NCBI GenBank assembly: GCA_019059635.1
Contig: JAGVRJ010000005.1
Coordinates: forward strand, 1,302,001 to 1,366,000
Direction of reading: 5' to 3'
Length of the DNA: 64,000 nt
DNA from: Proales similis
Lineage: Eukaryota > Rotifera > Eurotatoria > Ploima > Proalidae
The translations under genes were made by a program, and so were the position numbers. This document shows, one piece after another, positions 22,951-33,130 of this stretch. Under the pieces are notes generated by a model. That model did not search any database. It had not been told where the DNA came from and was given only the letters and a program-made list of their open reading frames with translations. Position 1 is the stretch's first letter. Every line of letters starts with the position of its first letter.

Positions 22951-23757
22951 GAAAAATTTCGATTGCACATTAAAACCGGGCAGCTTGAGGGCATGGTCTG
23001 TTTGAATGAATGTTTGATCGGTGTCTCTGATCACCATAGATTGATCGCTGGCGTGTGAGCCGTCTTCGGCGTCTTGCTCGTCTTCGCTCATGCTGTGAAT
23101 TATGATGCTCGAATCCTTCTCTTGTTCGTCGCCTTCTTCTGAGCCCATCGTCAGCTCGTTTTCAAGATTCTCTACCAAATCAGGAAACGAGTCGATCAAA
23201 GACTTGAGAATCGAAGTCTTTTCTATTTCTGCTATTTCTGTGGTGCTAAACGAGTCTACTTGAGCTTGGTCGACGCTGGGCTCATTGCGTATTTGCTCTA
23301 TAAGTTCTTTCAAGTTCTGCTTGCTTCCAGGGCGACCTGTTTCCATTTCAGCGCTACAATTTGCTTGAATCATGTCTCTCTCTTTGGTCTTGTTAAACTT
23401 TTCTGCGACTAGTTCACGAAGTAAGTGACTGAGAATTGACGATGGTTGTTGCATGAGTAGGTCTATTCGGATTTCGTTGGTACACGGCGCTGGGTAGCCA
23501 TTTTCGTTAGAGTCGGCATTAGCTCGTAGTCGCTTTGCTGAACTAGTAGCTTCAATTAGCGGGCCAAGAGGCTCTCGTATGCTCTCGGTCTCTTTTTCCT
23601 CTTCGTTCGTACTTGAAGAGTGCTTCCGTTTACAACCGGCGACCTTGCGCAGTCCTTTGCGGTTAATAAGTTTGTTGATGAGCGTTTCGATGGGTCCGCG
23701 GCCTTTACTCGGCCGATCGGCTGAATGCGCTACACTCTCGGGTTTTTTACCGAACAT
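22948..23757 (-). CDS. Orphan acidic protein, 269 aa, single exon
   Basis: I do not recognise this protein. One uninterrupted frame runs from ATG at 23757 (an in-frame TAG lies 15 nt upstream) to TAA at 22948. The N-terminal 45 residues are basic (Lys/Arg/Gly), the rest is mostly acidic and Ser-rich with two predicted helical stretches near residues 95-125 and 145-165, and there is a dense Glu/Asp region at about 205-240. No membrane segment or signal peptide. The last 14 residues (ALKLPGFNVQSKFF) are hydrophobic and could be a short docking motif. Codon use looks like that of neighbours, and it sits between two clear promoters, so I take it as real. Nuclear location is plausible from a KRKH patch but is inference. 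Confidence 0.6.
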   Translation of the reverse strand: MFGKKPESVAHSADRPSKGRGPIETLINKLINRKGLRKVAGCKRKHSSSTNEEEKETESIREPLGPLIEATSSAKRLRANADSNENGYPAPCTNEIRIDLLMQQPSSILSHLLRELVAEKFNKTKERDMIQANCSAEMETGRPGSKQNLKELIEQIRNEPSVDQAQVDSFSTTEIAEIEKTSILKSLIDSFPDLVENLENELTMGSEEGDEQEKDSSIIIHSMSEDEQDAEDGSHASDQSMVIRDTDQTFIQTDHALKLPGFNVQSKFF

Positions 23758-24704
23758 GTCTATCGCAGCCTAAATGGGCCCGGGGAGGAAATTGGCTTGG
23801 CAGTTAAATGAAACTTGGCTCGAAGCGGCTGGTGGCGGTGAAAAGAACAACAACGACAAGCTAAGCGTGTGCGTTCATTCAGACAAGTCAAAGTTCACGT
23901 TTTGCGCAATGGGGCGATGACCGACCCATTTAATTCGTTGTTTGTTGCATATTTTCCAAATTAACACATCCGGTTAAAATATTTGGCCCATAGCGAGATG
24001 ATTAAACGCGTTCACTGGGGCCAATCGACATTCCATCGTAATAGTGCATGCACACGCCGCCCAGATAGGCGGCAGAGAACTCTGAAATGTCGAGCTTCGA
24101 TTGGACAGTGCTTAGAGAGTCTCTTTCTCATGTACTCAACAGGCAGCCGAGCCCTAATTGCGAAATCTGTTCTAACTCATGCCGACTCGAGGTGCTAAAA
24201 CGTAACCAAGTCACATGGGCAACAGATCGTGTTCTACTCTGCGCTGCAGATCTCTAGTGGAATGGTGTGAGAATCAATTGGCACTCTGAAGCGTGTGGCT
24301 TATCTGTTTGGCTTGTGATTCGCGTCGGATTAGAAGATGCTGACCAACACGCAACACGCATACTTAATAGATTAGGTCAAACAACAGCCCAGAGGCGCAA
24401 ATAATTCACACCAGGAATTGTAGAGATCGTCCGTTGACAGCGCAGATCCGCAAGCCAAGTTACCGTCAATTATGACTGTCGGCTTTCTATTAAAACGTTT
24501 GTAGTTGCCGTCACCGCTTCCCTGAAGCGAAGTTAGAATGAAACTGAAACAAATGTAAAAGAAATTCTGCGATCACCAAACGGGAGCAGGGGAAGCAATC
24601 TCGCAAATTATGAGCGCTCATTTGGCGACAGTGCTAATCTATTTCTATCCGTCTCTCTCTCATTTATTTTCATTCATTATTGATTGACGCCCGAGCCAAA
24701 CAGG
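23758..24704. promoter_or_regulatory. Divergent intergenic region, orphan gene to AP-3 sigma
   Basis: About 950 bp between starts on opposite strands. No coding frame with a recognisable product; an open frame at 23983-24198 looks random. Confidence 0.45.
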
Positions 24705-25349
24705 ATGATCAAGGCTATTTTGATATTCAATAACCACGGCAAGCCGCGTTTGTCCAAGTTTTACACTTACTACGTAAGTAGACTTGAGTTGAAAATTAGC
24801 TTTTGCATCTCACACGCTTGTTCGTCTATCTAGTCCGAGGAGCTACAACAGCAAATCATCCGCGAGACGTTTTTGCTTGTTTCCAAACGAGATGACAACG
24901 TATGCAATTTCCTGGAGGGAGGCAGCCTGATCGGAGGCTCCGATTTCAAGCTGATTTACCGACACTATGCGACTCTGTATTTCGTGTTTTGCGTCGATTC
25001 GAGTGAGAGCGAGCTGGGCATACTCGATCTCATTCAAGTGTTTGTAGAAACGTTGGACAAATGCTTTGAGAATGTCTGCGAGCTGGACTTGATATTTCAC
25101 TTTGACAAAGTTCAATATATACTCCAAGAGCTCTGCATGGGCGGCATGGTCCTAGAGACCAACATGCACGAAATAGTCGCACGCATCGAAGAAATGAACA
25201 AGCTGGAGAAGAGCGAGACGGGCATATCAGGCGCACCGTCGAAGGCAATGACCGCCGTCAGGGACATGAACATTTCAAACATCACCCAGCGATTCAAGGA
25301 CATGAAACTTCCCGATTTGCCCTCGATCGGAAATATCAAACTAAATTGA
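24705..25349 (+). CDS. AP3S1: AP-3 complex sigma subunit, 194 aa, 2 exons
   Basis: Small subunit of the AP-3 adaptor that sorts cargo from endosomes to lysosomes and related organelles. Exons 24705-24773 and 24834-25349. The sequence is nearly identical in pattern to animal AP3S: MIKAILIFNNHGKPRLSKFY, then QQQIIRETFLLVSKRDDNVC, IGGSDFKLIYRHYATLYFV, and GILDLIQVFVETLDKCFENV. The longin fold fills residues 1-145; the tail after residue 150 is variable in all species. The ATG is the conserved one. Downstream, 25350-25713 (364 bp) contains only the 3' UTR and the NIFK leader; I saw no AATAAA close to the stop. Confidence 0.97.
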
Positions 25350-25713
25350 GAGTAGTCAATGGCTCATTTGGTCATTTACTTTCAACCGCTGTTTTAAATG
25401 CGATTCCGTTTTCATCTATTAATCATTGTCGTTCTTGTCCAGTCCACATTTTGAACCAGTTTTTTTTTCAAAAATTTTCCCTTTTCTTTTTTTGAGTAAA
25501 CTTGAATAATTCGATTTGATTGTGAGCTTTCCTCTTGATGGGCAAAATTTAAGGCATGAGTCGGCAAAAGACAGCGACACGGTCAACTTGAATGCGAAGT
25601 TAATTTCGTGCACTCCGGCAACTTGAGAGCCAAGACATGTGAGCAATGTAGACTTGGGAGCGAAAAAGGGCAAAGAATACAACGCGAGCTTGAAAATTTA
25701 AAACCAAATAGAA

Positions 25714-26531
25714 ATGTCGGATTTAAAGTTCGAGGACGGCAGCGAGGCAGCGAGCCTGTCGAAGAGTGCGCAACGCAAGTTTACCAAAAAGCAGCGCAAG
25801 GCGTTGAACAGCGCCAAATCCGAGCACGGGTTCGTCTACATCGGTCACTTGCCGCATGGTTTCTACGAGAACGAGATAAAAGGCTACTTTTCGCAGTTCG
25901 GTCGCATAGTCCGTCTGCGACTTGCCCGCTCGAAACGAACTGGCAATCATAAAGGCTTCGGTTTCATCGAGTTCGAAAACCAAGAAGTGGCCAAAATTGC
26001 GGCCGAGACCATGAACAACTATCTCATGTTCAACAAAATTCTCAAATGCCACACAATACCAAGAGAAAAGCTCAATCCGCTCACATTTAAAAATGCGCAC
26101 AAGAAATTCATCACACCGGTCAGCTCGTGGTTCCGTCGCAAGTTCAACCGAGTCAGGTCGGCTCAAAGTCTAAAGGCAAGTCGTTTAGCTTCTTTGCTGT
26201 TCGTTTATTCAAATAGATTTCATTACACTGTCCCTTTGGCGTTTAACATTTTGCATTCAAATTTCAGAGGGCCAAAGAGAGGCGCGAAAAAAAGGCGGAG
26301 AAACGCAACGAAAAACTAAAGCAACTCGGCATAGATCTAAGCGCTAGTAGCGATGAACCCAAAAAGGTAGATCAGACCATTGAAAGCATGTAACTCTTGT
26401 TTTGGCCAAATTCTAACATCGTTTGAACTGCAAAGGCTAAAAAGCAAAAGACGGCAGTCGAGGAAAAGAAACCAGCGGACAAGAGTCCTGTGCTAAAAAA
26501 AGCAAAAAAGAATAAAATTGCCAAAAAGTAG
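25714..26531 (+). CDS. NIFK: NIFK-like nucleolar RRM protein, 218 aa, 3 exons
   Basis: Nucleolar RNA-binding protein needed for pre-rRNA processing (yeast Nop15 group); in vertebrates it binds the FHA domain of Ki-67. Exons 25714-26175, 26268-26366, 26436-26531. The single RRM covers residues about 37-120 with RNP2 GFVYIGHLP and RNP1 KGFGFIEF, and family features SQFGRIVRLRLARSKRTGN and AAETMNNYL. The C-terminal part is Lys-rich, suited to nucleoli. Intron 1 begins with GC rather than GT (AAG followed by GCAAGT) and is the only non-canonical intron seen in the window; no GT alternative keeps the frame. The stop codon is one base away from the stop of the convergent CNG channel gene, so the 3' UTR overlaps that gene. 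Confidence 0.92.
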
Positions 26532-26532
26532 T

Positions 26533-28317
26533 TCAAAAATTGAGATCGTTTTCAATGTGCTGCAAGTAGGGTTCGATTTTGTTGAGCATTTGTGCGTGCT
26601 TGCGTTTAATAATCTGCAATCTGAGCTGAATATCTTTGAGGCGGTCGTCCAGAAAAGAGTCGACTTGCTCATGAACCGGCTTCTGCCGATGTTCAATCTT
26701 TTTGGCCAACTCTTCGTCGAGAAGATTGTCTTTCCTCAACAAGCTCTTGCCTCTTTCCATGAGACTCTGTTTGGCCAGAGGATATTCACGCAACGCCTCC
26801 CACAAGTCATTCTTTTCGAGTTGATAGACTTTGGAAAAGCCAAGCGAGCGTATGTTTGCCGTTCGCTTGTTGCCGTTTTTGTTGCCTGGTATATCTAATA
26901 TGCTGATCTCCCCGAAAGCGGCTCCGGCACCGAGACGCGCAAACACTTGACTTCCGTCGGGGCTCACGACCTCCAAAGTGCCCATTTTAATGAAGTACAT
27001 CTCCAAAGTTCGGTCTGATTTAGCTGAGAGATTAAAAGTTGACGATTGCGCCAATCTTACCTCGTAGCCTACGTCGCCTTTGCGGCAAACGTAGTCACCG
27101 GGCGAATAAATGCGCAGTTTGAGCTTCGTGACCAGCTCACTTAGAAGACCAGGCTCACAGTCCTGAAACACATGCACCCGCTTGAGAGTTTCCATATGAA
27201 TGTTGATGGCAATTTCTTTCTGCAAATTGCTCGGCAGTATGTGTAGCACGTCAGCTCTCACGACATCAGGCGAAATCCACAAATAGTCCAAGTAATTTTT
27301 AACCCGCGTCTCCAACTCGCCCGTAATCTTGTGCTGACTCATGAACGACTTGGCATCATCGCACATTTGCTGCAGCTCAAGATTAAGCTTGTTTGCCTTC
27401 ATGATCATGTCACCCGCACTGCCGATGCTTATCGCCAAAATTATAACACCGAGCATGAGAAGCAATGACATGTATAAGCGCTCATAGTAAGTTATGGGCT
27501 CGGGCACCTCGGCTATAGTGGTCAGCGTCTGGACTGACCACCAAAAGCAATAAATATACTGAGCGTCGAGCTCTTGAGTGAGCAGCTCGTTGTTAAGGTC
27601 GTCGTCAGTCAACGTTCGCTTTAAATCGGCCGGACTCAAAGGTCCAAATACCCAGTCATCGCTGCTGATGCCCAGAATTCGACTGACCAGAAAATACAAG
27701 CACGCGTTCCAGTGCATCACGCAGACAATGTTGAATATCAAATTGGCCATTCTGAACACAGTCGGAAATTTGGTGGTGGTTTCAGTGATCGAGCGAAACT
27801 CGCCTACTCGAGCGAGCTTAAGCAGCCGATTGAATCTGAACGCCGGAATGAGCTCCCTGGCAAACTTCGGATCAGGAATGAGAAAATAAATTAGATCGGT
27901 CGGCAGCACGCTAAGCACGTCGATTTTAAATTGCCAAGTGCTTGCGTACTTTGTGAAGATGAGCTTTTTGTCAGTGCATAGTTGTCCTTTGTGAATGAAC
28001 CCAGTGATCGAGCGAACTCCAATGTCCACCAGATATAAGAGATCGTTGATGAAATAATCGGCCACGATCCAAATTGGCACATTCTCCGGCGCTTGCATCA
28101 AATCGAACGAAGAGCGCGCCACCAAGAACAATAAATTGTAGACGAAACAAATAGAAATCAATATGAGCCAAACATAGTAGAAATTGGCCAGCGGGTCAAC
28201 GTATAACTGCTCCCAAAAACTTGACTTGTTCGGACCGTTGGAGAGCATCTGCTCTGCTTCCGCCTGGTCTTCATTCTCGTTTTTGAAACAACAGCGATTG
28301 TTGCGGGACTTCACCAT
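26533..28317 (-). CDS. Cyclic-nucleotide-gated cation channel subunit, 574 aa, 2 exons
   Basis: Plasma-membrane cation channel opened by cGMP or cAMP. Exons 28317-27061 and 27000-26533. Six transmembrane helices occupy residues about 45-300, with the voltage-sensor-like S4 RFNRLLKLARVGEF. The pore reads TLTTIAEVPEP, with Ala (codon 27511-27513, residue 269) where alpha subunits have Gly (TIGE). After the C-linker comes a full nucleotide-binding domain with FGEISILDI and RTANIRS, the latter giving the Arg and Thr that hold the cyclic phosphate. The C-terminal helix is like the trimerising coil of alpha subunits. The 60-nt intron 27001-27060 has no stop and a length divisible by three, so retention would insert 20 residues into the binding domain. 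The N-terminus is short; an open frame continues upstream of the ATG, so an extra 5' exon is possible. Confidence 0.92.
   Translation of the reverse strand: MVKSRNNRCCFKNENEDQAEAEQMLSNGPNKSSFWEQLYVDPLANFYYVWLILISICFVYNLLFLVARSSFDLMQAPENVPIWIVADYFINDLLYLVDIGVRSITGFIHKGQLCTDKKLIFTKYASTWQFKIDVLSVLPTDLIYFLIPDPKFARELIPAFRFNRLLKLARVGEFRSITETTTKFPTVFRMANLIFNIVCVMHWNACLYFLVSRILGISSDDWVFGPLSPADLKRTLTDDDLNNELLTQELDAQYIYCFWWSVQTLTTIAEVPEPITYYERLYMSLLLMLGVIILAISIGSAGDMIMKANKLNLELQQMCDDAKSFMSQHKITGELETRVKNYLDYLWISPDVVRADVLHILPSNLQKEIAINIHMETLKRVHVFQDCEPGLLSELVTKLKLRIYSPGDYVCRKGDVGYEVRLAQSSTFNLSAKSDRTLEMYFIKMGTLEVVSPDGSQVFARLGAGAAFGEISILDIPGNKNGNKRTANIRSLGFSKVYQLEKNDLWEALREYPLAKQSLMERGKSLLRKDNLLDEELAKKIEHRQKPVHEQVDSFLDDRLKDIQLRLQIIKRKHAQMLNKIEPYLQHIENDLNF
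27001..27060 (-). other. Stop-free 60-nt intron in the CNG channel gene
   Basis: On the minus strand it starts GTAAGA and ends TTTGGAG. Removing it joins GDVGYE to MYFIKMG exactly as in other CNG channels. Unspliced, it adds 20 residues that no family member has. Confidence 0.8.
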
Positions 28318-28536
28318 CGCACCATTTGCTCGCTTGCAGTCCTTATCAACTCGATTCTTTATCCAAATGACTGTGAGCTAGAGTCAAAAAGGTGAAAAAA
28401 AATCGATAGATTAAAAATTGAATCATTATGGGACAGGATTAGGAGATCATCCGATTATGTTTATTAAAAAAAATCGTCATCATCCAATGCTCTTCTGGAT
28501 TGTAGTGATTAAGCAAATTATCGATGAAACTGATAA
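28318..28536. promoter_or_regulatory. CNG channel upstream region and LRR-gene 3' end
   Basis: 219 bp between two genes that both run on the minus strand. A minus-strand AATAAA at 28460-28465 is a good poly(A) signal for the LRR gene; the rest should hold the CNG promoter or a missed 5' exon. Confidence 0.45.
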
Positions 28537-29500
28537 TTAATTTCGTCGAACGGTGTCGATCGCCTTGCTCTGTGCAGTCTTAAAATTCGATGCCGCTCTG
28601 GTGGGTGGCGGGTTTTTAGCTTCTAGAATATTCAATTCGGCGCCATTTCCAGTCACTTTAACTGAGGTTGGTTCCAATCGTGCTGGTATTGATCTTTCAC
28701 GTCTGTTGATTTCGCCTCTAGCAGCTGGCTCTTTAAAGCCCCTATTCACTTGAACGCGATTCGACTCGGCCGAAGTTTTAGTGGCTGCTCGGTTTCGATC
28801 TTGAAAATTTGTCGCCTGGACTCTTTTAACAGGTTCACTCTTCTCGCTGTCCTCAAGCCAATCTTTCACCCTTATTTTTGTTAAGCGCAGAAACTGAGAA
28901 TAATTGAAATCGCGCAGGAAATAAAGTGAAAAAGGCGATACCTCTTTTCGTTCTGAGTTTCAGGCTTGTTTTGTTTGGGCAGCGCCGAACTATTCAAAGT
29001 TTTGCTGGCGACCAAGTTTCCTGGCTTGACTGATCGGTTCACTTGGTTTGATCGCTGTTCACTTGTTTCTTTCGATTCGTTTGGCGCGCTTTTCACTTGA
29101 CTATTTTGGTTCATTTGATGAAACATGGCGCTGAAAAATTTCATCACTAATGGTCACTTGCCTTACCAACAATGAAATATGTGCCTTTACCTGTAATAAA
29201 TCGTGTCAGTGTTGGACAAATTATTGGCAATGTTGGACACGTCTCGTTGGGTCAAGCGCGGTTCGAATTCCTTTACAATGAGATGCCCAGATGAAAGAAA
29301 GCGTAGTGAGAAAGCGCGCCATGACTACCTTGAGACGCTTGATAAATTCCTCTTTGCTCAACGCCTGGGTATTTTGCCTATCAAGCGATTTGTACATGTC
29401 GGCCAATCTCATTTTTTTCTCGCTAAGAAACTTGGCTAAGCGCACCATCGATTCGTCGGGCGAGTCTTTTAGTTTTTTTTTGTCGTTTTAGAATTCAGGC

Positions 29501-29536
<36 letters not shown>

Positions 29537-31069
29537 ATGTGATTGAAACGAACCAAGTTTGCCGCCACTCGAGTCCGAATAGCTAACCACAGCGCCGTAG
29601 TCGCAGTGGAATTTTCGCCTTTGTTGGATGAGCTCGATGACGAGGAGTAAATGCTTCTGAATCGGTGTGCCTCTTAGACCCAAGTATTCGATTTTGCTTG
29701 TGGAGCTGTTGATTGCATTCAAAAGCTCGTACACTCCGCTAGCAGTGACCGGATTTTGATTCAACTAGTCTCGTCAGGTAAAAGAAACAAACATCTGACA
29801 GTGGAGTCGATTTAAACAGAAAACGTACATTTAAGTAGCGCAGAGTGGTATTCATTCGGAGGGCTCTGGCAATTGACTTCGTTGCTTCTAAATTTAGCCG
29901 ATTCGAATTTAAATCGATTGATTTCAAGGCTCGATTGGATTTTATTGCATCACTTAATGCCAACGCTCCTTCAATTCCAAACGAGTTGAACGCCAGACTG
30001 ACCTCTTCGATCGAGCTGTTCGCCTTTGGTAGCGGCCAAGGTCACAATTGGCCGAAAATGACAAGCAATTTAAAACAAGAATGAGAACCAAAATACGTAC
30101 CGCCAGGCCACGTCCCAACAAAGCTGCGCCACTCAGCTTAATTCCGTTTGAGGCCAGCTCAAGCTTTTTCAGTGAATTGTTTGACCCTGAAGCAAATAAG
30201 ACTCAATGAAGAATAATTAGATTTTTATCGAACTTATTTAAAGCACCTAAAGCGACGCCCAACACTTTGGCGCCTTCTTCTTCGATACCGGCACTGTTGG
30301 CCACAAGGTGAACAAGTCGCGAGCTCTTTGGATTTGATTATTTCAAAGCTGTTTCGGAGATGATCTAAACACAAGGCCTACATTTATGAATCGAGCTAAA
30401 TGCTCGGCGCCTTTGTTGCCCAGCATGTTGCCTTGGATTAGTCGATTTTAAATTCAGAAAGTGTCCATTCACTTCAGTCTTTTACCTGAGACGTTCAAAT
30501 ATTGAAGAAAGCCGTAGTTTATGTTTTCAAATAAAATTCGAGCTCCATACTCGCTGACCAGATTATTGCTAATGTTCTGAGAATTGCAAAAGCAAGTTAA
30601 AAACAGGCCATGACTGCTCTGAGTAGTGTCTACCCACCAGCCAGTTAAGGAAGCTGCAGGTCTTAAGCGCAAAGGCAATATAAGTTAAACCCTCATCTTC
30701 AAGCCCGTTTCCACTCACGTCAACACGGGTTATGGAAAGATGATCTTTCTATTAATCATGAATGTTAGCTCGACTGAGCTTTGAGTAAAACGTCGATTGT
30801 CTGACTTTGATTCGTTGGCTTGTGCTAAATGCGCCGCTGATTCTCAGATTTCGATTTTTAAAATTCAATTGGCTATTGCCTTGGATGTCCTTGGTATTTA
30901 CAGGCATCTGAATCGCCGCCTGTTGGCTTGACTTGCTCGATGCCATGCTTGAGCTGCGCTCGCCGACCGTGGCTGAGCTTTGCAGACTTGAGCTTTCGTT
31001 GGATCCTTTCACCGTTCGCCGCATGTTGTTGCTGAATCGAATTGCCGCTTCCGACATTTTTAAATTCAT
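28537..31069 (-). CDS. LRRC74A: LRRC74-like leucine-rich-repeat protein with EF-hand-like module and basic tail, 608 aa, 12 exons
   Basis: Exons: 31069-30806, 30748-30638, 30576-30486, 30431-30382, 30325-30247, 30186-30101, 30023-29829, 29764-29554, 29465-29329, 29270-29191, 29130-28942, 28870-28537 (1827 nt, in frame). Residues about 80-420 are ribonuclease-inhibitor-type repeats, for example ITRVDVSGNGLEDEGLTYIA, EEVSLAFNSFGIEGALAL and LKSIDLNSNRLNLEATKSI. Near residues 415-495 a helix-loop-helix pair (DMYKSLDRQNTQALSKEEFI and DVSNIANNLSNTDTIYYR) resembles EF-hands, but the acidic calcium ligands are few, so calcium binding is doubtful. The last 170 residues are Ser/Asn/Arg-rich and disordered. 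Function of the family is unknown; expression in ciliated cells is common for relatives. The first ATG was taken as start; a second lies four codons on. Confidence 0.8.
29503..29533. repeat. (GA)n microsatellite inside an LRRC74 intron
   Basis: About 30 bp of pure GA on the plus strand, CT on the transcribed strand, in the intron 29466-29553. There it forms the polypyrimidine-rich part of the intron. Confidence 0.9.
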
Positions 31070-31423
31070 TTTTTTTATTTACTATTGTTTTACGTAATCA
31101 ACTTTTCGAACAGTTTTTTTTTTCAGTTTTTAAAGCCACAAGTCGTTTGCTGGGCAACCGATTGAAGATTAATCAAAGAATCAACCCCCGGAGAAATTAA
31201 ACATTTGACGCAACCTCAAATGACCAAACGCCTCTCATGGCAACCAATAACAGCAGCAGCAACAACAACAACAACAAGAGCAGCAATTATCTAATAAAAA
31301 TTATCAAGTCTAATTCGCTGCATAAGTTGCTTCATATTATCAAGACATTTTGCATCATGCTCTTGCACTGTGCAGCTTCTTGCTCGCTCGTCATTCCGAA
31401 AATTAGGCACAGACAGCGAGAAA
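31070..31423. promoter_or_regulatory. Divergent promoter between LRRC74-like gene and PEX11 locus
   Basis: 354 bp between opposite-strand ATGs, with a short CAG/CAA run at about 31252-31275. No gene is supported; a 166-aa frame that starts here is in the wrong frame for the PEX11 exon it overlaps. Confidence 0.45.
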
Positions 31424-31729
31424 ATGAGTCGAGTAGAGAACGCTGTGAACGGCTTGAAAACGCACGCAGGTCGCGACGCAGTTCTTCGAGTATTTGCCTA
31501 CACATCGCTGTTCATCTACGGCCTACTCAAACTGTTGAATGCCACTCAGAGCCCGTCAAACTTCTTATCAGTCGATCTGAAACGATGCGAGTCATCATTT
31601 CAATTGTTGGCCAAAAACTTCGGTCGCGCTCGCCTATTGACCCGTTTCACCGACGACTTGCCAGCCCTCTACCGACTCTATTCGTACGTCAAGCTTCAAT
31701 TCTTGAATACGCAAAATGCAACTACACGG
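31424..31729 (+). CDS. PEX11-like first exon: alternative start or stranded duplicate, 102 codons
   Basis: The exon codes for MSRVENAVNGLKTHAGRDAV and continues with AKNFGRARLLTRFTDDLPALY, the same pattern as the N-terminal half of the PEX11 exon 370 bp downstream (YQGRDTVI, NCRVMLRLFDDFSAVR). It ends in a good donor (CGG then GTGAGTG) at phase 0. No PEX11-like second half of its own is found before the next ATG at 32095. The downstream exon at 32534 also starts in phase 0. So it may be an alternative first exon splicing over 804 nt to the shared 3' exons, or a partial tandem copy that has lost its tail. Confidence 0.6.
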
Positions 31730-32094
31730 GTGAGTGAAAAGCAAAAAATAGTTTCAAATTGTTGTGAGACAGGTGGTGTAAAGTACGATGATGTGTGAAA
31801 TGAAACTTAGATTGAGCTGTTGAGCATTAATTTAGTTGTTGTGGCGTCACGAACATCTGCAACCTAGTCTCTGGTTACGTGCTTGCTTTCGTGCAATTAT
31901 GCTCGTGCGGCAACATCGACCTCTTTGTGTTCTATTCAACTTGGGGAGCTCGCTTTTTTAGGGCACATAATCGACGAATAGGCTGCGCGCTTATCGTAAA
32001 CACACATCACCGTTTGATTGGTGGCGTCGACCCGAATAGAAGAGGAGAAGAGCAGTACTTGAATACAAACTGCGCGTGTACTTGAAGCCGAGGG

Positions 32095-33130
32095 ATGGCG
32101 TCGTCGGCAAACGAGAAACAACAGGCTAAACCCAAACCTGAACAAACGAAACGCTCAGTAAAAGGCAGCATGCTACTCGATAAACTATCGGTTGTGACCG
32201 ACAACCTGGAGACTTACCAGGGCCGAGACACGGTCATCTCCATACTCCACTATTTGGCACTGATACTGGCCGACTTATCCATCACGTACGGCTTTGGGGC
32301 TAAGAAAGGACTCGATCGGCTGTTTGTGAACATGTTTCTGAATCTCTCCAATTGTCGTGTTATGCTTCGTTTGTTCGACGATTTCTCGGCTGTTCGCGAA
32401 TTCTATCGCTATCGACAAGCGCAAAAAGTCAAGGTGTGCATGCGGCCAATTATTAACTCTTTTTATTTTAATCCTCATCCGCTTCGATAAGTTTTACTAA
32501 TTTGACTTGCTTAAATTTAACCAACAACTCTAGCCGGACAGTACCTACCTGCAATGGTTGACTCTATTCAACATGGTCTGCTGGGTCTTGTATAATCCGT
32601 TTGAACATCTCGGCTGGCTCGGTGAACTAAAGATAATCGACGTCGACGATCAATACTGGTTCTACTTGACCAACCTCGCCTGGGCAGGTGGTCTATTTTC
32701 CGCAGTTATACTGTAAGCTCTGCAGTTTACTCAAGCGTCTTCCTTTAGTTTGTATCACTGAGGCGAAATTTCGCTCAATTTAGAAACTTGCGCGTCTTGT
32801 ACATCTATTTCACCCAGCAGCCAAACAAATCAAAGAGAGAAGACGATCCTAAATACGAGTAAGATTCCGATCCCTTTAAATGGTCGCCCTCGTCGAATTC
32901 ATCTCATCACATCATCAATCATTTATAGCTCGTCACAAGTGATAAGCAAGAGTCAATGCAAGACAGCCGCCGTGACAGCAGTTAGAGACTTTTTCGATTT
33001 TTGCATCGCAGTGCACTTCATGCCGGCTGGTTTCCTCTGGTCGAGCACTCTCTACCATTATCAAATCGGCCTGCTAGGCATGTGCTCGTCCTTTATACGC
33101 TTCCACGCGTTTGTCCTAAGCAAGCAATGA
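32095..33130 (+). CDS. PEX11G: Peroxisomal membrane protein PEX11 (gamma type), 264 aa, 4 exons
   Basis: Peroxisomal membrane protein that elongates and helps divide peroxisomes. Exons 32095-32433, 32534-32712, 32784-32858, 32929-33130. The N-terminal half carries the amphipathic helix region (ETYQGRDTVISILHYL and NCRVMLRLFDD), followed by YNPFEHLGWLGEL and a C-terminal hydrophobic segment (FMPAGFLWSSTLYHYQIGLLG) near the end, as in PEX11C/gamma. Length is close to the human protein (241). AATAAA lies at 33302-33307, past the opposite-strand signal of the convergent SOCS-box gene. Confidence 0.88.

Noticed and set aside
29260-29271. GGTTCGAATTCC, resembling a tRNA B box
   Set aside because: It lies in coding exon 10 of the LRRC74-like gene and no cloverleaf surrounds it.
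29503-29533. GA repeat as a GAGA-factor regulatory site
   Set aside because: It is inside a short intron where a pyrimidine tract on the transcribed strand explains it; regulatory use is not supported.
31237-31737. 166-codon plus-strand frame overlapping the PEX11-like exon
   Set aside because: Different frame from the PEX11-like sequence, with Asn-repeat start and random composition.
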